Below are positions 45,550-57,939 of a DNA stretch of 64,000 nucleotides, piece by piece. Made by a program: the position numbers and the translations under genes. The notes beneath the pieces were generated by a model. It was not told the DNA's origin, did not search any database, and was given only the letters and a program-made list of their open reading frames with translations. The stretch is from Persicaria tinctoria (taxonomy: Eukaryota > Streptophyta > Magnoliopsida > Caryophyllales > Polygonaceae), in NCBI GenBank assembly GCA_037127255.1, contig JBANSL010000004.1, positions 52,773,702-52,837,701 on the forward strand, read 5' to 3'. Numbering within the stretch: the first letter of the stretch is position 1; each line of letters opens with the position of its first letter.

Positions 45550-46853
45550 CACTACTAGAAAAATTCAATTAGACATTTGTTGTGAACCGATGTCTTTCAA
45601 AAAAATTTCCGATCTCTATGTGCGTGTAGTAAAAGATCAACTTTTCAGCATCGGTTTTAAGCCGATGTCTTTTCTTGGTTAAGACATCTGTTTTATTTTG
45701 AATATAGATATAAATCAACCCCTCAAATTTAGTTTTGACATGTTCACTTGTTGTTAAAGTCTCATTATTTTTCAATTATGAGTTTTTGAAGATGTCCACA
45801 CCAAGTCTAAATTTTACATTTACATCACTATTTTTAAAATAGTCAATGTATTAAAAAAAATAGACATCTTTTTTATTATATTGATTTTGTGTATATTAAT
45901 TTCATATATATAATTTGCGATTTTATTTTGTTTTAAAATAATCTATCATATGAAATATGTACATAACTGATGTATTAATAGGATATAAACATCATTTCAG
46001 ATTTTTATAAAGATGTTATTTTTAGCAATATATATCAATTTATATTAACATTCTGATGTAAAAATACATGTTACACATTGATTTAGATTATTCAGATGAT
46101 GTCTATAAGGATACTAGCATCCGTTTTTATGTAATGGTTCGATTTTATAGCTATTAAGGCACATCACTTTTCATTTATAATCCGATACTTTTTCATTTGT
46201 TACAAATACTCTTTGCTTGATATAAAATAAGATTTTGCAAATGGTTACTTTAATGAGCATATGCATTAAAATAAATGTGAAATCAACATTTACGAATGTC
46301 TTACAAAGGATAGATATTTGATAAATACACAACCAAAGAGACCTTGTTTATTCTCTCCACAACCAAAGAGGAAGCCGTCCAGATTGACAATGTATACAAG
46401 ACCTTAACAATCTTTGGATCAGCACACAACTGCTTCTTCCTGACATGCTTCTGGCTGCTGAGTCCCCTCCAGCTGTTGTGTCACCTTTTTTGATACTGAT
46501 TGATGCAAGCTGCTGCATACAAATGACAACTTCAATATCAATTTATCGGTTAAGAAGCTACATAGAAATTTATACACAGGATGCATAAGAGAATGTCGTT
46601 TTTACGTTTGCCTTTGTGTCAGTATAGACAAGCCTTTGCTTAATGTACCACACAGATTATCAGCTATAAAGATTGAAGCTAATGTGATCACTTTTTTTTA
46701 TTTTGATAAAGAGTAAGAATTCGGTTAGTGAGAATCCTAGTCGATTGCATCATTTCAGATGAGATCCCATATATCTAATGTGATTAATACTCCCTAGAGT
46801 TCTAGGCAAACACCAAATCGAAGTATTATATCCTAAAAAAAAAAGATTCTTAC

Positions 46854-46952
46854 CTTCTCTTCATCACAATTCACATGACCTAGCTCACTTTGCTCTTTAG
46901 GTTCTTTGCAACCTTCTTCCACCCAGGTGCCAGCTTTTTACAATGCCCACAC
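46854..46952 (-). pseudogene. Captured protein disulfide isomerase (P5/PDIL2-type) exon
   Basis: On the minus strand, between a TTTTAG acceptor and a GGTAAGAA donor, the frame reads CGHCKKLAPGWKKVAKNL then KSKV. After a one-base loss it becomes 'LGHVNCDEE'. CGHC is the thioredoxin active site of PDI, and the following residues fit PDIL2-type proteins of the plant ER. The Glu expected after AP is Gly. The frameshift kills it. It is cargo of CACTA E3. Confidence 0.75.
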
Positions 46953-48664
46953 CTAAAAAAAAGAATTAATCAATATCAGAAACTAGAAATTCTTTTCTTA
47001 TTAAAAGATTACACGGTAGAAACTGATTAGGGTATCTAAAGGATGCAAGAAAAAATTGTATATTCACAAGCACAATATTATTTAATACAAATGATACAAC
47101 TAATGCAGTAAATATTCATATTTGACAGCAGAATCAGCCAAGCACCACAGCCACCTATAAACTAATTCTTCCTGTAGAAATCAGCTCTTAAATTGCATAT
47201 TTTGATATTAAATCATTTGTTATTGGTTTAAATATACCAAGAGCATGTAATTTACCTCGCACTTGATGTCTTGAAGATCACCACCAAGAGATGCACGAGG
47301 AGCCGGTTAAGTTGGAGTTATATGAATAGCTATTAAGTTTCTCTATTTCTCCATCAACCTTCTTTCTGAATCAAATATAGAAACATGGAATGAGTCCTAA
47401 TGAGTGGTCAGTTCTGGCGGGCACCGAAGGATCTTAGGTTTCGATAGTTAACTAAGATGATGCAGCAGAGAGATTAATTACCTGAACCATTGTACTGCTT
47501 TTGCAAATGGATCTCAACAGCCAACAAGGGTTCTTCTGTTGCAAACGGAGGTCGAGATTAAAAAGATGATAAAGTATACACTGATGGGTGGTAGACATGA
47601 CATGATAGGGAATGCATTAACTTGTTTATTAAGACAACATGGGTAACTTAGGTTTACACAGTTCCACATTCACTAGTTTAGTTATAATATTCCTGAGCTC
47701 TTACTTCTTCGATCCATTCTCTAACTCCCATATGGTATGAAGTTACCAAATTAATAAATTCTATCGTAATAATAGAGTCTACCAAAGAAAGCAAAGGAAA
47801 ACCACAGTAGAGAGATCCATATGAATGCCTGAGTGGCAGTCATGCTATTTATGCGAAAGCGAACTTCAATCAGGAAATCAAACATGCTTGCCTGCACTTA
47901 TATTTTATTCATATTGTATTTTGTTCCTAGCCTCTTGTCTTGTTCCATTCTCGTACCACTTATCAGACAGTAATTTGCATCTAATCTCCCTCCTTGCACC
48001 CAGTTTCAAATCATTTACCTTTTGAAGCTAGAAATAAAATATATAACATGTTCAATTTTTCTTCTCTAAATGCTGACAATATATTCAATTTTTCTTCTTT
48101 AAATGCAGTCATTCCTACTAGCACTACACTCAGGAATGAGTATCCAATAAAAAAATAAACCAACAATTTAGCACCTATATACAAAATATGTTTTTATAAA
48201 TTTTGGTTCGAGTAGGTTTTCTCATGCTATTATGATAAGGTGAATGGAAGGAAAGATACGAAATTCATAATAAATTAGAAGAAATCAGTTAGACATTAAC
48301 TCACATAGAAGACATTATGAGAAAGGCTTTGACCAAGTTCAATGCAGTCCCTCTAAAGTGTACTCCTGAGAAAAATGTCCTAATTAGAAAGCAGAATAAG
48401 TCCAAATAACATAGTAGAAGAAAACACAAAAGAAAAATCTCAACGATCATACCATCGAATATGTGCTACTAATAGCTCCTTATAAAAGAAGAAGAACAAA
48501 AGCCTTGTAATTTCTATAGCGAACGCAATTATTTATCCAGACACAATGATGATCCTACAAAAACATGAGAATTTCAGTGGAGGGGAACATATTAGAGAAT
48601 ATGCCTTTAACTGCAGAGGGAAAAAGGCTTAGTAGTCTAGTAAAGGGTAGTTCATCATGAATAC

Positions 48665-48761
48665 CAAGCATTTTTAATATACAACTCCTACAAGTCCGAC
48701 AATGATGAGCCCTAGGAGGCTTGTAAGAGGAGCACTTGTCACAACACTTTGATTGAAGAAA
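48665..48761 (-). pseudogene. Captured DHHC protein S-acyltransferase exon
   Basis: A 97-base minus-strand exon with a TTGCAG acceptor and a CTTG/GTATTC donor. It reads SKCCDKCSSYKPPRAHHCRT then CRSCILKM. This is the first half of the DHHC cysteine-rich domain (C..C..YKPPR.HHC..C..C.LKMDHHC). The next exon with the catalytic DHHC is not seen. Family members are membrane palmitoyltransferases. It is cargo of CACTA E3. Confidence 0.8.
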
Positions 48762-49073
48762 CTGCAACAAAAAATTACCATAATGTTGAAAATAAGACCT
48801 CAAATCTCGTTGTTACACACTACCCTTGTCGTCTTTATCCAAAAATCCATTGCAATTACGTCTTTCACTTGATCCACCCTCACAAAATGAGAATGTGCTT
48901 AAATTGTCATCTGATAAACAATTAGAACCTAGTCTAGAAAAGAACCTGGCATTTCAAGGAAGAAAAAGTTAGATATGTCTTGAATGATTAAAGCCAGAGT
49001 TGTGCTATAGTTTTCTTTTCTTTCTTGCTTGCTTTTCTTTTCCTTTTTAAATAAGGAGTTCTAGGATAAAATT

Positions 49074-49409
49074 TCAATCCAAGTGTAGCACATATGCTTT
49101 AATCTTCATATTAGTCCCTTGCATATGCTTGACAAAAACTGAGATGAGTTGATGATGAATAAGAAAAAATATTACCTCATATTTACTAATGTAGGCTCTT
49201 AAAAGGCTAGCAGAAAGAACAATGTTACCCACAAAAAGAAGCACAATGGTGCCTTTGAATCTACTAAACGTTGTGTGCACGTTGCAACTAGGCTTATAGA
49301 TAAGATATGGTTCATTTGACCTATCAATGTGCTCATTGCGATGCTTGACGATCCACCTGGGGATTCCAATCTTGCTCATAGAATTTAACCTAACAAAATA
49401 ATGGTTCAT
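49074..49409 (-). other. Possible captured exon with hydrophobic segment
   Basis: A minus-strand frame contains 'KGTIVLLFVGNIVLSASLLR', which could be a membrane helix. It lies upstream of the DHHC exon on the same strand, so it may be part of the same captured gene. Not recognised on its own. Confidence 0.35.
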
Positions 49410-50279
49410 TTATTTTTAATGGGGCTACTGAATTTAAAAAAAAACATAGTTAAAGTCAAGCACAAACAAGTAAATAAGCTTAGCAAATTAATAAAATAAG
49501 TTCAACAGGTCAAAGGAGCAGAATTTGGCAATCACGCACTGAATAAGCTGTGCAAAATAATTTCCCTTCACCTATATGTCAAAGTAATAACCCCAACTTA
49601 CTTTATTCACTTTTAACTAATGATTAAAGCATGTATTCAACTAAGGATTCAATTTTAACTAAGGATTAAAGCATGGTCCAAAATATCCCTTCACGCACTG
49701 AAGATTAAAACATGTGCTACACTTGGATGGAATCCCTTCATCCATGCCCCGTAATTCTGTCTAAGTTCTACTAAGGATTTTCTTGATACTGTATTCAATT
49801 TTAACTAATTTTTGGACCATTAGCTTTAAGAACATTAAACTAGACACAAACAAATCAATAAAGAAAGTTGAACCTAATTCATATTAGATCCACCAGCTAA
49901 CCATTATGCACTTCTCTTAGTTCTTCCATTCAAATCATTCCATCCATTTCTGACCAAAAAGAAAGAAAAAGCATTCCATCCAAGTGTAGCACATATGCTT
50001 TAATCTTCTCCTCTCTGGTATAAGAACATTAATGATCAGATACATAAGAGAAGCAACCACAAATCATCTCCATTTTGAGGGAGTACATCAGTCACAATCA
50101 AATGCTACCATCTTAGTTTAACAAGTTTCCATAAACAAAGGAAGAAAACACGCACACATAAAAGAATGAAATAAGACCACGAAAACCCCATATCATAATA
50201 TTAGAGAATGAAATTAGACCATGAAAACCCTAGATCTGAATATTAGAAAAATGAAATAAAACCATGACAGCCCTAGATT

Positions 50280-50910
50280 TGAATATGAGAGGAGCATTCA
50301 AGGTCTCAAAACCCAAGGGAAAGTCGAAGGGAGACGGGGGACGTGAGTTCTTACCCGAGAAGGCTACCGGCAGTGGAGGGAGTAAGAGGGTTAAGCAATG
50401 AGGGAGGCAGTCGTTGTCGTGGTGAGGTCATCGCTAGCAGTCGAGAAAGAAGCAATGTCTTAGAAGGAATGAGAGCCATAGAGCGACAGAGGGAGAGATT
50501 TATAGAGAGCTTACCGATTAAGGTTCCGGGAGAAAGAGCCTCCATCATCGTAGTCGCGGGCCAGAGCGAGAGAGAGGGAACAAGACAACGAGTGAAGACG
50601 ATAATAGGGGAATGGAGCCATTGATGGGAGAAGGAGTCCGGAGCAAAGAGGAGGAGGCCGGATCTGGAGGAAGAAGGCCAGATCTTGAGCAGAGAGAAGA
50701 AGGTTGTGGTAGAACTGAGAATGGAGCAAGCTGGGGTTGTGTTTGTCTGAGGGAGAGAGGATAATTTTAGGGTTATAAAATTCCCCCAAGTTTTTAAATC
50801 CACAAAAAAAATTCTAAGTGTTTCAAATACCGCGTGTTTCAACTTGAGCGTGTGTTTTAAATTTTTTTTGTTAAGGATGGGCGGGCGTTCGAGAGCGTGT
50901 TTCAATTTTT
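50280..50910 (-). other. Leader-like end of E3
   Basis: Purine-rich on the plus strand, C/T-rich on the minus strand, open in several frames without motifs. It resembles the 5' leader of the captured minus-strand genes, followed by the subterminal repeats. Confidence 0.35.
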
Positions 50911-52336
50911 AAAAATTAACTATTTAACATCTGTCAAAAAATTTAACTGTTGTCCAAAGTTTTTTTAACATTACAAATTTATTATTTGATGTAATAGATT
51001 ATTTTAACATCGGTTGCTTTTTTGACAGACTTAAATCATATGATGTCTAATTGCAGTATTCTAGTAGTGCAAAGAAGAGGAAATCTTCCACTGGAGGGAT
51101 GGGTGGTAAAAAGAAACAGAAGGTGGCGGCCAGCGATACCTCTGAGGAACGGGTTCTCCTGAGGAGGGGTCGTTCTGCAAGTCGTGTTCTATTCAATTCA
51201 TACATTGCTTTAGACCGTAAAAAAATCTATCAAGAGTGATGTAAAGACGCTTAGACAGAAAGCTTCAGCAGTGAGGACATGTGGTAGAGTTATTCCTTCT
51301 AAGGAGGTGAAGACAGTTACAGCTGACACAGATTTGCATAAAGAGGTTGATGTGGCTGCTTCACCTTCCAAGAGAGGTCGTTTGGGTACTGATTCATCTG
51401 ATTTATTAGACGATGATGTCCTGCTGAATATTGTCTTTCAGCGGAGGTAGAAGATGAAGAAAGGTGGTGTAGGTAGTGGGAGGCCGCTATATGATAGTAC
51501 TGTTGACAGATCTTCTGTTCTTCCTTCAGTTCCTGTTGTTGATAATCAGGGCGCCCATGGAGTGGAGACCGTAGATATTCATGTTGCAGTCTCTAAATCT
51601 GGTGCTGAAGTAAATGTTGGTGATGACAAGGTTGATGATTTTACTGCTGACACCCATTTTTCTAAATCTTGTGGTGAAGTCCGTGTTTGTGATGACAAGG
51701 TTGATGTTTTTACTACTGACACCCATTCTTCTAAATCTGATAAATTGGATGCTCCTCATACTACCAGGCTGTCTGTTTTGGCTGATCTTGCAGATGTGAT
51801 TGATTGTGGTGACACCGTTGAAGGAATTGAGACACCTTCTGGTGACAGTGTGGGAGAGGGTGATGTAGCGACGGCTTCTGTGCAGAGGTCACCTTTGGGG
51901 AGTGGTGAAGCACATGATTGTGTTGATGGGAAGTCTGTGTTTCGGCAAACATCTCCTGCTGTTGGGAATGAAGAAATTCGTGTTTCAAGTGTTGAAGCTG
52001 GCAAAATAGCAGTGTCTGCAGAGAAAGTTGAACGTACTGAAGATGTTTCTCCTCAAATGGATGCCAACAATGATTCAACTTGTGAGTTGCCTCCAAAAAC
52101 ACATGTTGATGCTTTTGCATCTTCTCTCCCATCTCATCCTGACTGGGTGAAGGAGATTTTTAGGAGGATTGAGAAGCTTGAAGAGGATCCCTAAATTTAT
52201 GCATCTGTTGCATGCGAGGGTTGATGCAATTAAAACAACGATTGTGGAGTTGACTAGGAGTCTTCAAGATTTTGGTGAGATGTCGAAGAGGTACGATGAG
52301 GTTGAGGTTAGAGTTTCTAATTATGAGGCTTTGTTT

Positions 52337-52535
52337 CAGAGGTTGCAGTCAAGCCTGATGATAAGCACATCCCTTGTAAGTCTGAGGGCACTTCTGGAAA
52401 AGTTGACGATGAAAATGTTAGTGGTGGTAAGTGCCAGGGCACACCTATGAAGGCTGATGATAAGCACATTGCTGATAAGTCTGAGGGCACTCCTGCGATA
52501 GTTGATGGTGAACGTGTCAGTGGTGGTATGCCCCA
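52337..52535 (+). repeat. Two-unit 99-bp coding repeat in the protease gene
   Basis: Two tandem units read ADDKHI..KSEGT......D.E.VSGG....TP.KA, 33 residues each. It is part of the low-complexity linker between the DUF1985 and Ulp1 domains. The upstream DDKVD.FT.DTH.SKS motif (51620-51740) is likewise duplicated. Confidence 0.8.
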
Positions 52536-53420
52536 GGTCACACCTGTGAAGGCTGTTGTTGAAGATGTGAACAAAATTGTGAATGATGTTGTGTCTGATC
52601 TTCAGCAGTCTTTCCCTGATGAGGAGTTAATGTTGAAATCATCTCCTGCTTCTGTTAAAGGTGTGCACGTGTCTTTGTCATCAGTAAGTGCTGAGGTTCC
52701 AAGAGTGGGTAAGGAGTCTCCACCTGTTGTTGCTGACACTGAATTTAAGCTTGTTGGAGATGAGGTTGGAATTCCAGCAACTTCTGCTGAAGTGCCTCAA
52801 TCTACAAAGTGTGAAGGCAAAGGTGCTGGTGGTAAAGTTGCCGGAGTTAGGGTTGACCCATCCCTGGAAAAGTACATTTGTCTATTTGATAATGATGATG
52901 ACAAGGCTGCAGGTATTGATTGGGATTCGGTCGCCAAGGATCCTGCAATTGAAATATAAGTTGACCAACTAAAGGCTTCCAATCTTATCTCATCAACTAG
53001 TACATTCCTTTATGGCCCAGTTCAGCGGGAGAAGAAAGTGAGGATGCCAAAGCATGCCCCTAAGAAGTCATTCATCAGCTCGGACGATCATGAATTTATT
53101 TATGGACTTGTAAAGAAGCAAAGGTATGGTTTATTTTTATTTTTAGTATTTGTTATGAAATGGTGTTGTTATTGTATTAGTTACAGCATCTCAAGCTAGA
53201 TACATTTTTATTCGTTTTGGGTAACCTTTGGTAGGAATTTTTCTGTTGCTGGTCCAATCTCAAGGTTTGACAAAAAGTTTTTCCAACACATTTTAGTGAA
53301 GAATATGTGGCTTGATTGTCAAGTAATAACTGCTTGTATTTTGGAGTATATATATATTTGTGGCTTGGATTTTATTGCATTAGTTGATTGTTGAATTCAC
53401 TCTTTTACTACTTTGTTTAG

Positions 53421-54183
53421 CATCTAGAAGCAGGTTTGATTCACATTAGGAGGCGCATTTCTGAGGACCCTGTCAAGTATCGAGATGTTCTTGTTCTTCA
53501 TTGGCTATTTTACCTAAAGTACTTGCCTGATTATGCTTCAAGTTATCGGGAAGACATACCTCTTGAAGTCAACACTAAGGATTATTTTGTCGATACGTGC
53601 CTTGCTGATTATGGGAAGCCATGGGTATCTGTAAAGAAAATCTACACAATTTTCAACGTGATAAACAAGCATTGGGTGGCGTTGGAGATTAAAATTGAGG
53701 ATAGGGTGATCAGCATGTACGATTGCAATGTCCCTGTTGTTAGGGAAGGTGTCCTTGAAGAACAATTGCAACCGTTTGCTATTTGGCTCCCAATTCATTT
53801 GGCAAAGGCTGGGCTATTTGAAAACTTCGATTCTTCTCCTTTCCAGCTAAACATGGTTCCTGGGTTAATGCATGATTCTACCGGGTATGTATTTGTTTTC
53901 TTGTTTTGTTTGTTGGTTACGTTAAGATACTTGTTATTTAAGTTCTTACATTACATTGTTTCTTTTTTTTGTCTACGTGGCTTCATGTGGTGTATTTAAA
54001 TTAAAAGCGATTGAAGCTTATGTATTTAGGGGAGATGTTAAAAATTTCAACAACGAGAAGATCTTTCGATTCAGAGACCTCATGTGCTCAGATATGATCA
54101 AGGAGACCTGGAGTTTTAAATTTGAAAACCAATGGTTAAATAGGTTGTTGTTGTGTAGATGGAGAATTTTTGATGTAATCTGA
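53421..54183 (+). pseudogene. Ulp1-like (C48) protease catalytic region
   Basis: Exon 53421-53884 starts 'HLEAGLIHIRRRISED' and includes INKHWVALEI (His at 53670-53672) and SMYDCNVPVV (Asp). After a donor GTATGT the intron is T-rich. The reading SCGVFKLKAIEAYVFRG holds the nucleophile Cys but is preceded by TGTCTAC, with no AG to serve as acceptor. All three catalytic residues are thus encoded, yet splicing of the last exon looks impaired. The family removes SUMO-like modifiers from proteins in the nucleus. Confidence 0.7.
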
Positions 54184-54184
54184 C

Positions 54185-54470
54185 AAGTTAAGAACTCAAA
54201 ATAGATAACTAGTGGTTACACTGATATGAAGTAGTGGTGTCAATATCCTTGTATTTTTTTATTTGCTTTTTGACGTGTATGTGGTGACGTTTAATGTTAT
54301 TGAACATTATGGCTGACACCAGGTGCCTAAATACGAAAATAGTGGTGACACTGATACCAGTTTCAAGCAGTGTTGATACTGTCGTTGTATTTGTTGATTA
54401 TGAGGTGTATGTGGTGGCACGAGGTGGTTATAGTAGTTAGAAATCTTGGTGACACTAGAATTGTGTCTGC
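54185..54470 (+). repeat. GTGGTGACACT-type dispersed repeat block, copy 1
   Basis: Loose tandem units containing 'AGTGGTGACACTGAT', 'TGTATGTGGTG' and 'GACACCAG'. Related blocks occur at 56760-57450 and 59280-59650. Confidence 0.75.
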
Positions 54471-54486
54471 ACACCAGTTGAGTCTT

Positions 54487-55290
54487 GCGAATTTGTGCCC
54501 AACATAATTTGATTCCTTTTCAATATAATTTTATACTTTTTCAACAGATTACTTTGCATACCATTGAATTATTTTTTGATTATCATTCGTATAAATTATT
54601 TGCACATCATTTGTGATTTGTGGAAATTTGCTCAACATGATCTTATTTTTTATCAATAATATTTTATATTTGCACAACGACTGAGACTTGTGAATTTGTG
54701 CCCAATATGATCGTATTTTTGCTCAATACAATTTTTTAATTTGTAAATATATTTTTTTCCCGCTGTTGTCTTATTTTTGGTCATCATTAAAATTAAATTG
54801 CATACCATTGTCGATTGGTGAAAATTTGCTCAATATGATCTTATTTTTGCTGAACAATAGGTTAAATTTTGCACATCAATTGAGCCTTATGAATTTGTGC
54901 CCAATATGATCTTATTTTTCCTCAATAAAATTTTAAATTTTTAAATATATTTTTTTTCACGATGTTGTCTTATTTTTTGTCATCGGTAGAATTAAATTGC
55001 ATACCATGGTTAATTGGCGAAAATTTGCTCAACATGATCTTATTTTTGCTGAACAATATGTTAAATTTTGCACAACAATTGAGCCTTGTGAATTTGTGCC
55101 CAATATGATCTTATTTTTCCTCAATATAATTTTTGAATTTTTAAATAATTTTTTTTATGATGTTGTCTTATTTTTTGTCATCATTAGAATTAAATTGCAC
55201 ACCATGGTCGATTGGTGAAATTTTGCTCAACATGATCTGATTTTTCCTGAACAATAGGTTAAATTTTGCACAACAATAGGATTTGGACAA
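54487..55290 (+). repeat. ~199-bp tandem repeat, four copies
   Basis: The phrase GAATTTGTGCCCAATATGAT recurs at about 54487, 54692, 54891 and 55090, giving units near 199-205 bases. Each unit also has a 'GGTGAAAATTTGCTCAACATG' phrase. The region is AT-rich and non-coding. Two more diverged units lie at 57490-57880. Confidence 0.85.
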
Positions 55291-55379
55291 CATTGGTGTT
55301 TGGTTTAGTTTAAACTTCATGATAGGAGACCGTGACCCATTTTCCTGATCAAATAAGTTGGCCCATTTTAGTTACTTTA

Positions 55380-56375
55380 TATATGGGTTGTTCTTCGGTG
55401 TATCTCCAAGACTCCAACGTCATTTCAACCCTTTCCACTCTGTTCTCCATTACCGTCTCTCCAAGTCTTTTCATCTTCTTCAATACGCTCTTCCCCTTTC
55501 CGGATTTTTCTTCACAAGGTGCGCCCCTTCTTATATAGTTCTCTCCCTTTCGTTCTTCTGCAAATTTTATATAATCAGTTAGGGTTTTTACATTTTTCCA
55601 GCAACTGTTATGTTGTTTTTTTTCCTGATTTTAGATGACTTTTTCATTATCTTTCAGTCGGCTAGGGTTTTCATTTCAGCAAGTTATATGAGTGCATATT
55701 TATTTTGTCTGTGTATGTTTTTTATCCTTAGATGGCACTTCCAACTACAACCCAAATGGGGTACCATTACACTGTTGGCTCCTTTGAAGTTGTTATCACA
55801 CCAAGGGAGACGCCTGTGTATGGACCTAGCCAACTACACGTGGCTATTAATTCTGATAGAATCCCTGAGCGGTTCCTAGACCATTTCTCTGATTGGAATG
55901 GGTTGCCAATGACTTATGCACAATGTGATCGGGTGTTAAATGAAGCAGGGGTCACTGCTGTGGTTCTAACTTAAGTAGCCAACCTGATGTTAATGGATTA
56001 TACTCGCAGTTGGTTTACGGGTGACGCTGAGTTCATTGAATATGGTCTCTGCCAAGACCTCATTATGGATGTACTTTACATTGAAGACTTTGAATCTGAG
56101 ATAAGCTCTTATTCAAGCTCTCAATCTGATATGAGCATCAACTTTGAACATGATGTGGATCCCCCAGCTTCTCCAGCAACTGCAGAACAAAATGGTAATT
56201 TACAAGAGACACATCAACCGGAACAAGAGTGGGATCAATGCACAATATGTCTTCATCAGATGTTGCCATCGATGCCTGTCATTCGGACACCATGTGACCA
56301 TTCCTTCCACCAATGGTGTCTCCTGGAGTGGGTTTCAATTCAACCCATTCATCCACTTTGTCGATCAACTTTTTA
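55380..56375 (+). pseudogene. RING-H2 finger gene, copy 1
   Basis: A C/T-rich leader exon (about 55380-55518, donor GTGCGCC) precedes the coding exon that starts at ATG 55732. It reads MALPTTTQMGYHYTVGSFEV, has a TAA at 55972-55974, continues in frame as 'VANLMLMDYTRSWFTGDAEF' and ends with a RING: CTICLHQM, RTPCDHSFHQWC, then HPLCRS. The seventh zinc ligand, normally Cys, is His. RING-H2 proteins are ubiquitin E3 ligases. The stop removes the RING unless there is read-through or a second start. The 90-residue N-terminal domain is unknown to me. A homologue lies 2.7 kb downstream. Confidence 0.7.
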
Positions 56376-57910
56376 GCCATAAGTGTAATGTATATCTGTT
56401 GGGAAAAGTTAGTGTAGTTGCACCTATTTTGTGGTAGTTATTTTAAGGAAATGTATGGTATGAATGGAATTTTGTGTCTGGCAATATTTTGTATCTGATT
56501 TCCATTCAAATCATACCAATGTAATTAGTAACTATTTGCGGTACCTGGTGTATGTAAATGCATAATATTAATGAAATTTGTGTATTATTATATTTGTTTG
56601 TGATTTCCATTATATCATATTTTTCCTGATGTGTGAGTATGATATTGTGTTTTATTTCACAAAGAAAGACCATCTGAACTTTGATGAATTTGCTCATATA
56701 TCCTGTGTGGATTTGAAATACATATAATACTTATTTTTCCCAAAATCCTGCACGGTTGTGCATCCCAAAATATTGCTTACACTGATATCAGTTACAAGTA
56801 GTGGTTGTTGTCCAAAGTAGCGCTGACAGTGATATCAGTTACAATTAGTGGTGACACTAGCTTTTTTTTTATATTGAAGTCTGTGTGGTTGCAAGAGGTG
56901 TTTAATGCCCATATTATTGTTGACATTGTTTGTTATATTAGTTTGAAGTAGTAGTGTCACCAGATTGATGGTTTCTGATATTAAAATTTATGTGGTGACA
57001 CTAGGTGGTTTAGACCCAAAGTAGTGCTGACACTGATACTAGTTACAAATAGTGGTGACACTATGTTCCTGAGATGCAAAGTATTGGTGACACTGATATT
57101 ATTTACAACTACTGGTGACACGGGCGTCGTATTTTTTGATTTTAAAGTGTATGGGGTGGCAAGAAGTGTTTAATGCACATAGTATTGTTGACATTGTTGG
57201 TTATATTAGTTTAATGTAGTGTCGTCACTAGTTGGTTTTTTTTTTTTTTCTGATATTGTAGTGTACGTGGGGGATACTAGGTGATTGATATCCAAAGTAG
57301 TGCTGACACTAATAGTAGTTACAAACAGTGTTGACACCAGACGTGGGGCTACTATGTGGTTGATGACCAAAGTACTGCTGACACTGAAATTAGTTACAAC
57401 TATTGGCGATACCAGTCTTGTATTCTATGATTTTGATGTTTATGTTGTGACATTTATATTTTCTCAGCAATAGGTTATTTTTACATCACCCTCGAGACAT
57501 GTGAAATTTTGCCCAATATGATTCTATTTTCTTTCTCAATATAATTTTATAGTTTATATAGAGCATTACACAACTTGGTCTTATTTTTCTCATTGATAGA
57601 ATAAAGTTGCACAACATCTGGGGGGATTGGTGTAATTTTGCTCAACTTTACATTATTTTTGCTCGATAGTAGTTTTTAGTTGCACAACAATCGATCCTTT
57701 TGAAATGTATCATGATTATATTTTTTGTCAATATAATTTTATGCTTTTCCAATAATTTTGTTTGCCCATCATGGTATTATTTTTGCTCATCATTAGATTA
57801 AAATTTCATAACACCGGCGATTGGTGAAAATTTGCTAAACATGATCTTATTTTTGCTTATCAATAGATTATTTATGCACAAATCTTTAGATTTTTGAAAT
57901 TGCCTTCAAC
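56376..57910. repeat. Repeat-rich spacer between RING copies
   Basis: 3' flank of copy 1, then GTGGTGACACT-type units (56760-57450; phrase 'GCTGACACTGATA' several times) and two 199-bp-type units (57490-57880). The same order, dispersed block then 199-bp units then RING gene, precedes copy 1, so the whole cassette has been duplicated. Confidence 0.8.
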
Positions 57911-57939
57911 ATAGCTGTTGGGCTTAGTTTATAGAGGTC

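Larger units (their letters stand above)
45550..51069. mobile_element. CACTA element E3 with captured gene fragments
   Basis: Ends CACTACTAGAAAAATTC and, inverted, CACTACTAGAATACTGC; CAA on both sides (45547-45549, 51070-51072) is the target-site duplication. Subterminal repeats carry 'CATCGGTT' and 'CCGATGTC' in both orientations, as in E1, so the two belong to one family. The 5.5 kb interior contains, on the minus strand, exons of a protein disulfide isomerase and a DHHC palmitoyltransferase, and a promoter/leader-like end at 50340-50900. There is no transposase. It splits the DUF1985/Ulp1 gene and is therefore younger than it. Confidence 0.93.
43260..54183 (+). pseudogene. DUF1985 + Ulp1-like (C48) protease gene, interrupted
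   Basis: Likely exons 44151-44809, 44941-45087, 45174-53123 (minus the CACTA at 45550-51069), 53235-53322, 53421-53884 and about 53960-54183. The first coding part is a DUF1985 domain ('NELWFRVGGHLARFSIVEF'). The middle is low-complexity with basic, NLS-like KKRK and a two-unit 33-residue repeat (about 52337-52535). The end is an Ulp1 cysteine protease: INKHWVALEI with catalytic His, SMYDCNV with Asp, ASCGVF with Cys. Such domain pairs are known in plant Mutator-like elements and act on SUMO-like conjugates by family. Damage: TAG at 45423, further stops near 51435 and 52190, frameshifts near 51220 and 52330, and no AG at the last acceptor. The 5' end is uncertain; a leader exon may end at 43442. 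Confidence 0.75.

Noticed and set aside
54185..55290. CRISPR-like array
   Set aside because: The units are about 199 bp, AT-rich and tandem without unique spacers, and the DNA is eukaryotic.
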